Source: Argentina anserina
Lineage: Eukaryota > Streptophyta > Magnoliopsida > Rosales > Rosaceae
Length of the DNA: 64,000 nucleotides
NCBI RefSeq assembly: GCF_933775445.1
Contig: NC_065875.1
Location: 25,605,555 to 25,669,554, forward strand
Direction: 5' to 3'
The position numbers and the translations under genes are program-made. Shown one piece after another: positions 56,357 to 64,000 of this stretch. Every line of letters begins with the position of its first letter. The stretch's first letter is position 1. The notes under the pieces are model-generated. The model saw only the letters and a program-made list of their open reading frames with translations. It was not told where the DNA came from and did no database searches.

Positions 56357-58369
56357 CTAACGGTGACTGTGGTTGTTTACCTCAACCATGCTGTGACCTA
56401 TGCCCCTTGTCACTTGCTGTGCTATTGCAAATTCTCGGATTTGCATTGCGGAGTCAAACTCACCGATTTCTGAATAAAAATTTGAAGCTTGCAACAAAAT
56501 TGCAGGGTCTTCTACCTCAAGCTTTAACAAAGTTTTTACTGTTCGTCTTCCCATTATCTCATTCTTGTGTACCATACAACTTCGCAACAATGAGCTCCAC
56601 GAAACGCAATCGCCTTTTCCAGGTGGCGTTTGTTGTAGCAACTCTTCCGCTTCATTTAGCAAACCTGCTCGACCTAAAAGATCAACCATGCACGAATAAT
56701 GTTTTTGGTTCGGTTGAATCCCATATAGCATTTCCATTGAGTTGAAGAGCAATTTTGCTTCTTCAACCAGACCTGAATGGTTGCACCCACTAAGCACGCA
56801 CAACGCCGTCACTTTATCAGGTTTCATACCCTTTCCCACCATTTCTTGAAGCAAGTGAAGACATTCACCTCCCATTCCATTTAGGGCATACCCATGGATA
56901 ATTGCTGTAAAACAGATGACATTTGGTGCAGGGAGTTCATCAAAAACCTGGTGGGAAAGTTTCACCTGACCACATCTTGCATATGCTTCGATTAGTGAAC
57001 ACGAAACTGCAATATCAGATTCAAAACTTGATTTCACTGCACAGCAGTGCAGCAATTTGCAGCTGCCTAAACGTGCAAATACAGATAGTGATAAAGCTTT
57101 CAGGGTTGTAGAAAGAGTAACTTCATCAAAACCAATTCCCTCGTCAATCATCAAACCAAACATCTCCAGCACATCCTCAATAACACCACAATGCAACAAA
57201 GATGTCATTAATGAATTGCAACCCTCCAAAGTTTTGTCATGGCCTTCTTCATATACGCACACAGAACTCTCAATGTCACCGCATTTCCCATACATATCTA
57301 TGAGAGCAGACTGAACATGAACACTCGAACCCTTATCAAAACCCGACTTCAGAACATATGAGTGCATCTGCTTCCCGAGTTGAATATTCTGATTCCTACT
57401 AGCAAAATTCAAAAACCCAACAAATGAACGGATGGACGGCCTCTTCCCCCAAACCTGCATCTTGGCAAACAGCTCGAGAGCATCAAGCAGCAAATCATTT
57501 TCGGTATTGACCCAAACAATCGAATTCCAAGATATGACATCCTGCACTCGAATTGCTTCAAATGCTTCCCTCGCATCAATCAAACTCCCACAAGCAGAGT
57601 ACAAATCTACCAGAGCATTGTCCACAAACACATTCGATCCCAACCATCCCTCCTTCACAACATGACAATGCAGCTGCTTTCCTCCATTCAAAAGCTTCCC
57701 ACTACTACATGCACGTATCCAATAACAATAACTAAGCCCATTTGGAACCACACCATCTAACTTCATCCTACAATACAACCCAAACATCTCCTCCACTCGA
57801 CGCAGTTCACAAAACCCACGCAACAACAAATTCCACACAGCCAAACTTCTCTCCGGCAACTCACCAAACAACTCCACAGCCACATTGTCTTGCCCCATAC
57901 GCAAGTAAAAGCCTACCAACGAGCTCCCAACATACACATTCAAACCAAACCCAAGCAACACCGCCCTGCAGTGAACTTGGACACCTTCTCTATATAACCC
58001 TGCATCACCACAACTCCCCAAGGTAGATGAAAACGTTGATGCAGTCTCTCTAATTCCCTCCGAAACCATATCAGTATAAAGCCGAAAAGCCTGCTCTCGC
58101 AGCCCGAATCGGCCGTGCCCTGAAATAAGCAAGTTATAGGTAACAACATCGTACTGAGGCATTTCATCGAACACATTGAGCGCATTGTTTAAGTCCCCGG
58201 ATTTTATGAAATGGTCTATTCTCCGGTTGTTGGAGTAAACTTGATCACTGGAGCTGGGTCCAAAATATGAGCCGAAACCCAGAGACGAGATTGATGAAGC
58301 TCCAATGGCCCGAACAGAGGAAGATATTAATCGAATCGACCTTAGACCTCTCGGCGGTAAAATCCACAT
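56357..58369 (-). CDS. Pentatricopeptide repeat protein, PLS class, 670 aa
   Basis: Intronless 670-residue frame, full length by its own start and stop. The N-terminus (MWILPPRGLRSIRLISSSVR) is basic and Ser-rich, consistent with mitochondrial or plastid import. PPR repeats fill about residues 45-590, for example ALNVFDEMPQYDVVTYNLLI, ASTFSSTLGSCGDAG, AREAFEAIRVQDVISWNSIV, VTLSTTLKALSLS, VICFTAIIHGYALNGMGGEC and YSCMVDLLGRAGLLNEAEEL. An E-like motif (VSWSSLLRSCMVHKNEI) follows; there is no DYW deaminase domain, so any editing role would need a partner. Family members bind organellar RNA. Intact, unlike the PPR gene at 7.3-8.9 kb, and in a different subgroup. Confidence 0.92.
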   Translation of the reverse strand: MWILPPRGLRSIRLISSSVRAIGASSISSLGFGSYFGPSSSDQVYSNNRRIDHFIKSGDLNNALNVFDEMPQYDVVTYNLLISGHGRFGLREQAFRLYTDMVSEGIRETASTFSSTLGSCGDAGLYREGVQVHCRAVLLGFGLNVYVGSSLVGFYLRMGQDNVAVELFGELPERSLAVWNLLLRGFCELRRVEEMFGLYCRMKLDGVVPNGLSYCYWIRACSSGKLLNGGKQLHCHVVKEGWLGSNVFVDNALVDLYSACGSLIDAREAFEAIRVQDVISWNSIVWVNTENDLLLDALELFAKMQVWGKRPSIRSFVGFLNFASRNQNIQLGKQMHSYVLKSGFDKGSSVHVQSALIDMYGKCGDIESSVCVYEEGHDKTLEGCNSLMTSLLHCGVIEDVLEMFGLMIDEGIGFDEVTLSTTLKALSLSVFARLGSCKLLHCCAVKSSFESDIAVSCSLIEAYARCGQVKLSHQVFDELPAPNVICFTAIIHGYALNGMGGECLHLLQEMVGKGMKPDKVTALCVLSGCNHSGLVEEAKLLFNSMEMLYGIQPNQKHYSCMVDLLGRAGLLNEAEELLQQTPPGKGDCVSWSSLLRSCMVHKNEIMGRRTVKTLLKLEVEDPAILLQASNFYSEIGEFDSAMQIREFAIAQQVTRGIGHSMVEVNNHSHR

Positions 58370-58850
58370 TTGAAAATCTAAACTGAATCCATGTTCTATT
58401 ATAGCTTTGGTGTAATAAGCCTTATAATTACATCAAAGAGTTGTATATATGTTTCCACGTTCTAGTACAACAAGATATGTTACCAAGAGTCTATTGTGAG
58501 TCGAAGTCACAACCTCTGAGACTTATGTCGTTAGACTAAATTGTAGTTCGAGTCAAAGTCACAACCTCAGAGTTTCGCCATAAGATTTGATTGAAGCTTG
58601 AATATGCACACATATGAAGTACAGAAACCAAGGGCAAATCTTTCCACAAATCACAAGATTGGTTTGAAAATGTCCTTTCCTTTTTACATTGAAACATCAC
58701 CCTGGACAATACTAAAGGCAAACGGAAATGAAAGCTCATAAAAATGACCCTTTTACAACCACAATGATATTGACACCATCGATATACATTTTAACAGAAA
58801 ATGGCATTGAAACATGAAGATACAAAGGATGAAGCATTGTGACAATGGCG
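58370..58850. other. Intergenic between PPR gene and peptidase gene
   Basis: Both flanking genes are on the minus strand. Two near-repeats of a GTCGAAGTCACAACCTC(T/A)GAG-like block occur around 58500-58570. No gene recognised. Confidence 0.45.
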
Positions 58851-60780
58851 TTAGCATGTTGCAGCAATGGCCTCCAGAAGAGAGGCCACAAACCGCATCT
58901 GAGTTTCTTCATCAACTCTGGAAAAGAGGGGAACATGGACAAATAGAGACTTGTGACCCTTTTCTTCTGCAAACCGGAGAGAATGATAGTAGACGTAATT
59001 GCACACAAACCGTCCTGCATCATCTGATATTGCCACATCAAATCCCTTCTTCTTCAGGATCTTAAGCATGGCATCAATTGAGCAGGAAGTCTACATAAAC
59101 AAGATGGTGGAAAATTAGCACCGGAAAATTCGTTGAGAGAGATCAGGGGGAGGGGTTTGCAAGAGCATAATATATGGGTTTTTTGGATGAAAAGACAGAA
59201 TGCCAAGTCCAAAAATTAAGTTTTTCGATACCGACATCACAATTTCACAAATAATAATTAAATTTCTATGCAGCAGGTTCAACAAAGAGTGTTTCAGCCA
59301 AAACTCAATCAACACCTAATTGGTTGGATGAAGTAGTAGCAACAATAACAGATATTAGCATTACATTTCCCCCTGCAGAATTGAAGCCTTTCCATTGGTT
59401 GCTTACATAAAAATAAAATATAAAATAAAATATAAAGAGGAAAATTCCTACACGCAGTAAAGTTATATATTAAAGTCCCTCGCTAACAACTGACCCCAGA
59501 AAGGTGACAACACACATAGAAATGACTGGCAACAATCATTTACGACCATGATCAATGAAACCACAGGATACAAAGTTATATAAAATTCATATTTTCCATG
59601 AGTAACTTTGTGAACAGATTGTAGCGATACCTCTCTTGCTCGAGAAATTTCCCCATCTGCTTCAATTATTGGGAATTGCTGGTACAAAATAATAAATGGT
59701 ATTAGTTCAATGAAAATCAAAGATAACCTACCAATGCTGGACAAAATAAACAATATAACACCACATCAGGAATAGCCAAACCCACCTGAGGTTGCCATCC
59801 AAACTCATCCGGGCAGCGAAAGGTGGCTTCATTAACAGCTTGCCGCTCAATAGCGAATTTCATAGCTCCACTGTTCACCCCCAAGTGAAGCTGAAGTAGA
59901 AATGGAAGTATCTGTCAGTACAATTACTACAATATGATACAGCCTTCTGAAGGCTCTAGCAATTTACACAATCTCAAGGTAACAGATTTGTGATCATAAA
60001 TCAAAATACTTCTTGGCAATGGTTTGTGGCAAGTGAGATATCCATGTTTTAGTCTTCAGTTCTTAACCTCCAGTAAGTAACATGTGCTAAGGGAAGAAAT
60101 CCAAAATTGTTTTCTCATTTCCTGAACAAAGGGTCTCTCAAGTGAAGATACCTAATCTCTCTACCAGATTTAGTTTATCATAGTGAAAACAATCACGGTG
60201 GAACGACCCAAAGACATTTCAAGAGCAAGTACCCTACAAATATGAATAAAAATGACAGAACAAACCAACAATGAACTAGATAATTCTAAATTTTGATATG
60301 TACCTAAAGTCACACATAAAATTAGGCATATGATTTCGTAACGGATAGAGATACCAACTGCCCATATTGGTCAAAACATTAAGGTTAGGCACTTAATCTA
60401 ATAGGGCTGCCAATGTCCCCAAAAGCAGCCACAGATCATCATTTTGACTTCTGAAAACGATTAGCACAATTATCCATCCACCATGAACCCCAAATAAAAC
60501 TCAAATAATCGACACTGACCCATACAACTTGATCATTGGTGTTTGACTCCGCTATTGAAATCCCAGACTCCATGGCCTTGTAAAGAGCTGGACTAGCACC
60601 ATCTCCAGCAGTCTCAAGAATGGTGCAACTCCCAAGTGTCAGACCAGAAGGCAAGCCTTGCTTCTCCACATAGCTTCTCAGATTGTTGACTATAATCTCA
60701 GTTGGGTTCTCAGCCACACCTTGAAACTTCTTGAACCCACTCACATTAATCACCACGCTCTTTGGCCCTTCTGATCCCAT
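58851..60780 (-). CDS. Pyroglutamyl-peptidase I-like protein (C15 family)
   Basis: Four exons, high to low: 60780-60520, 59890-59786, 59678-59631, 59090-58851; they join in phase to 217 residues, the usual length. Starts MGSEGPKSVVINVSGFKKF. C15 cysteine peptidases remove N-terminal pyroglutamate from peptides in the cytosol. The catalytic triad region is visible: Glu in FAIERQAVNEATF, Cys in DDAGRFVCNYVYYHSL, and His in SLFVHVPLF. The exon 3 segment IIEADGEISRARETSCSIDA carries the substrate-side loop. The frame and splice sites are intact. Peptide substrates in plants are not known from sequence. It lies beside the PPR gene on the same strand with about 480 bp between them, which is ordinary plant spacing. 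Confidence 0.93.
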
Positions 60781-62280
60781 CTCCTCCTTCTGATTCTCGA
60801 CTTGGATACAGTTCCCAATCTACAAAACAAATAAAGATTCAAACTTCACAGACAAAGATTAAACACTCAAAACTCTCTTGGGATTGATCAATTATGAGTG
60901 ACAATTGAGCTAACAAAGAAAACAAGCAGATGGGTTTGGACTTTGGATTGGGGAGGTTGGGATTTGGAGCAGACCTTGAAACAGGAGACGGAGGTTTCAA
61001 CTCTGAAACTGGTTGTGGACTTCGGAGAATGAGAATGTAGGAGAAACCGAGAAGTGAGGTTTGGTCTGGTTTTGCGCTACTCTACTTTGGTGGAAGGAAA
61101 GTAATTAAATAGGCCAGTTGGGTGTTAATTATTTACGAATATTGCCATCGGTAAACGCTAATACAGCCAGAGCAAGGCGGTGGAATGCGACATGCGTTAT
61201 GGGTGTATGATTAGTTTTTAGGAGCTCATTTAAACTTTAATCATCACATCCTTCATGATTTGTAATATATCATTTTTATAAGTGACTAATGTAACTTTAT
61301 TTTTCTTTAAAGATTACTATTCAGTTGGCTATTCTATGAGTACCCGAAAAAGATAAGAAATCCGTTTGCGTTATTAAGTTCGTAACACATTCATTCAAAG
61401 TACATTGAAGCTAGATTGAGGGCATAACCCTGTAGAGTTAGGCTTTTTTGTATGATCATAGTTTGCGTTAGTAAGTTTGTAACACTCATTTAGTTGAGTA
61501 CTCCGTATATGGATTGGGCCTATGAGAATTATCATTTAAAGCCAAATTCAGACTAATGTCCACCAAAAACGAATCCCATGACTCTTTAGGTCTACTATAC
61601 TGCCTATACATCAACATAGAGGAGCGGAGTTTTCAGGCGATATATATGAGAATTTTATGTCGATCGAGTTTAGAATGCTTCCATTGACGTACAATATAAG
61701 TTTATAATGACATCTCCAACAATGAAAGTTATTTTAATAGCTAAATATGGTTAAGACTTAACTATAACTAGCTTGTTAATGAGTTATGCTCAGATACCTA
61801 GACTCAAACTGAGCTATAAATTGAAACGTTAGAAAATTTAGACAAAAGCTATTTTTCTCTCAACTCTAGCTAAATTTAGCTACAACTTTTAGTTAAAACT
61901 AAAATTAGTTACATCTTAACTATTCTACTGGAGTAGAAAAGTTAACAAAAATCTAGTCAAAATTTCGAAATATTTTTAAAATAATTAGTCTTTTAGACAT
62001 ATCCTAAGAGATTTGGACATAAAGTAATATTGTAGGAGGGTGATGCACCTAAGCTCGTACCAACTCGTGTACATGGTAAACCACGTTTTACAAAAGGAGT
62101 AATTAACAAACTCGCTGCTAAGCCCAAGCACTTGGCTACGTGGCGTGCAATTACTTGACGGAGTCAACCAAATCAGAACCGTTGATCCCCGGTCCTGGAA
62201 TCTGATAATGTCGTCTCATTGTTTCAACGCAGACCCAAAAAAATAGGTCTCGGAAATTTGGGAGAAGAAAGAAGAGAGAA
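60781..62280. other. Divergent intergenic region between peptidase and QCR8
   Basis: Contains promoters of both genes. About 61710-61935 may be a short AT-rich MITE: CTCCAACAATGAAAG on the left and, inverted, CTCCAGTAGAATAG on the right, with GTTAAGA(C/T)(T/G)TAAC blocks. Its limits are uncertain. No gene recognised. Confidence 0.4.
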
Positions 62281-62603
62281 ATGGGGAAGCAACCAGTGAA
62301 GATGAAGGCGGTGGTGTACGCGCTCTCTCCATTCCAGCAGAAGGTCATGCCGGGCCTCTGGAAGGACCTTCCGGCCAAGATCCACCACAAAGTCTCCGAA
62401 AACTGGCTCTCCGCCACTCTCCTCCTCGCTCCCCTCATCGCCGTCCGCCTGTAAGTCCGATCTCAACTTAGGGTTTCCACCTTTCTTCACTATTCATACT
62501 ATAAAGCTCATCAATTTCATTTGGTTTAAGACATTCGGTTGCGGTTTGATGCAGGTATGTGGAGGATTACCAAGAGAAGGAGAAGCTGTCACACAGGTAC
62601 TGA
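62281..62603 (+). CDS. QCR8: Cytochrome b-c1 complex subunit 8 (complex III)
   Basis: Exons 62281-62450 and 62555-62603, splice GTAAGT...TGCAG, give 72 residues, the exact plant family length. Begins MGKQPVKMKAVVYALSPFQQ, then KVMPGLWKDLPAKIHHKVSEN, then one membrane segment WLSATLLLAPLIAV, then RLYVEDYQEKEKLSHRY. It is the small ubiquinol-cytochrome c reductase subunit next to cytochrome b in the mitochondrial inner membrane, imported without a cleaved presequence in most plants. The second exon has only 49 nt, so the gene is easily missed. Intact. Confidence 0.95.
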
Positions 62604-64000
62604 TAAAGAAAGCTTGCTTCAGTTTTCGTGCTGTTGTAGTTTGAATGTTTGATACTTCTGTCACATTTCGAAAGTGTTTTGAGTTTATTATTGTTGTCGA
62701 AACCGAAAAATGTAGTTCGTGTGATTCGAACTGCTAATAAAATTTGAGACCTCAGCTTATGTGTTACTGATATGCAGTTTTACGTGTGTAATGAATAGTG
62801 CTTGTTGTTGATTTTTTTTCGTTTTGATTGGTTCTGATTACTTGTTAGATGAGAGGCGGAAGATAGGTATGGTGTTTATTAGTAGGTTGTGTTTGCTATA
62901 GTAGAACCGAGCTCTTGATTAGGGTATAAGGCTATGAGCGGTGAGCCTGCACTTTCGGATGGTTAGACGGATCGTCTGAGATTAGGAAGTAGCCGGCTGT
63001 TTGTCGGAAGTTGATGTATATCAACTAGAGGTGCTAGAGAGAACATAACGAATGCTATTGAGGTCTTGCCTATTGAGCTTTTCCTCCTCAGACGAAGTTT
63101 TGCACAGTCCAATTTATTGATTAGGAAGTAAAGTTTTTACCAAGCTTGCTAAAGTACTATCGAGTTACTTTGAGATGTTTGAATGTCTACTCCTAAGTTA
63201 TAATGCATTCTTTCCCTTCCTTGTTTTAAAATTGAGCCTCAAGTTAGGTTAATTACAAGCTCTAAGCAAACAGACACAGGGCTGGCCCTGTTTCGAGGAC
63301 ACCTGATCTGTAACTGGGAATAATGTAGGCTCCTGTACAATTAGCGATGGGAATCCTGATCCTTTGGTCCTCCTCCTATGTCTATCCCAAAAAATGATAT
63401 CACTAAATATATCCAGTGGTTGTGCCGATGGCACAGTATGGCTTTGTGACTTTAGAACACAGTTTGTGAGTCAGCTATCACCCTGATAGCACGCCGGGAA
63501 TGATCTTGAGAACCACATGTGCTTCAGTCTAACAATCAAAGCATAGGCGCCGTAGCATGGGATGTGAACCACTCCGACCGTAAGATACCTGCAAAGTTCA
63601 TTATGTGATATGGTGAGTGATAATAGAGCTGAATAAGATTTAGATAAGTCTAGGGGTTGCGAAAACATATACAAATTAAAATGCTTGTTCAAGTCTAGCT
63701 CTTGATTACACAACAGTTAGTGGGGCAATCATTCATCTCAATTATATGTTGATTACAAAATCAATTTGCAGAATTACTGATTCAAGTCAAGGACATACCA
63801 TAAGGGTGAATATGTGTCCGCCAAATTAAGAAATGGGTAAGGCCACCTATAAGGAAGTTATAATGCTTGTGATCAATAGTTGAATTTTGATAATGTTAGT
63901 AGAAGTGACAGAAATTCAAGTGAACTTTTACCAGAGATCCATACAACCGTGTACTATCCATTGGGAAATGACATAGAATACCGTCCATAGCATAAAATAT
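62604..64000. other. 3' flank of QCR8, no gene recognised
   Basis: Includes the QCR8 3' UTR. Antisense open frames at 63249-63434 and 63471-63713 were examined and show no recognisable domain; splice-like junctions near 63590 are not enough for a model. Confidence 0.4.

Noticed and set aside
56923..58026. Several plus-strand frames of 60-94 codons
   Set aside because: Antisense to the intact 670-residue PPR gene.
1..64000. tRNA, rRNA or snoRNA genes
   Set aside because: No sequence with a T-loop plus acceptor stem, or rRNA-like block, was recognised by eye on either strand; a covariance-model scan would be decisive.

Overview
The window looks like nuclear DNA of a eudicot plant. Genes are split by short GT-AG introns, intergenic DNA is AT-rich, and the recognisable products are plant-specific: a CLE peptide, two PLS-type PPR proteins, a major latex protein (MLP) family, a CAR-type C2 protein and a GH28 polygalacturonase. 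A rosid such as a member of the Rosaceae is plausible, but that is inference; nothing read here fixes the species.

Layout. 0-9 kb: an LTR end, a CLE16/17-like peptide gene, a long gene-poor stretch with a MULE-type MITE and a perfect solo LTR, then a PPR gene whose last exon part is frameshifted. 9.7-12.4 kb: a plastid-type EamA/DMT transporter gene carrying two single-base frameshifts. 13.5-15.3 kb: three non-autonomous DNA transposons, each with target-site duplications. 15.4-42 kb: a co-oriented cluster of four apparently intact MLP genes and one MLP pseudogene, heavily invaded by repeats. The repeats include a 3.08-kb hAT-like element holding a 505-bp tandem array, a duplicated CTT-microsatellite block, a possible gene-capturing element, a decayed PIF/Harbinger element containing a 146-bp tandem array, and a truncated USP-domain gene beside another hAT element. 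42.4-46 kb: a plastid-targeted phosphohexomutase-like gene (frameshifted) and an intronless CAR-type C2 gene. 46-50.6 kb: gene-poor with one hAT MITE. 50.6-62.6 kb: a denser housekeeping block with a DUF7054-like gene carrying a 52-codon upstream ORF, a nine-exon polygalacturonase, a second PPR gene, a pyroglutamyl-peptidase-like gene and QCR8 of respiratory complex III.

There is no operon-like logic, as expected for a plant. The one true functional grouping is the MLP cluster, which shares one intron position and phase and looks like tandem duplication with decay. Two of its members have a transposon ending within about 65-115 bp of the TATA box. The most interesting signals are the upstream ORF before the DUF7054-like gene, the tandem arrays captured inside DNA transposons, the fused Myb/SANT-HARBI1 relic, and three genes broken by single-base-scale frameshifts, which could be real decay or sequence error.
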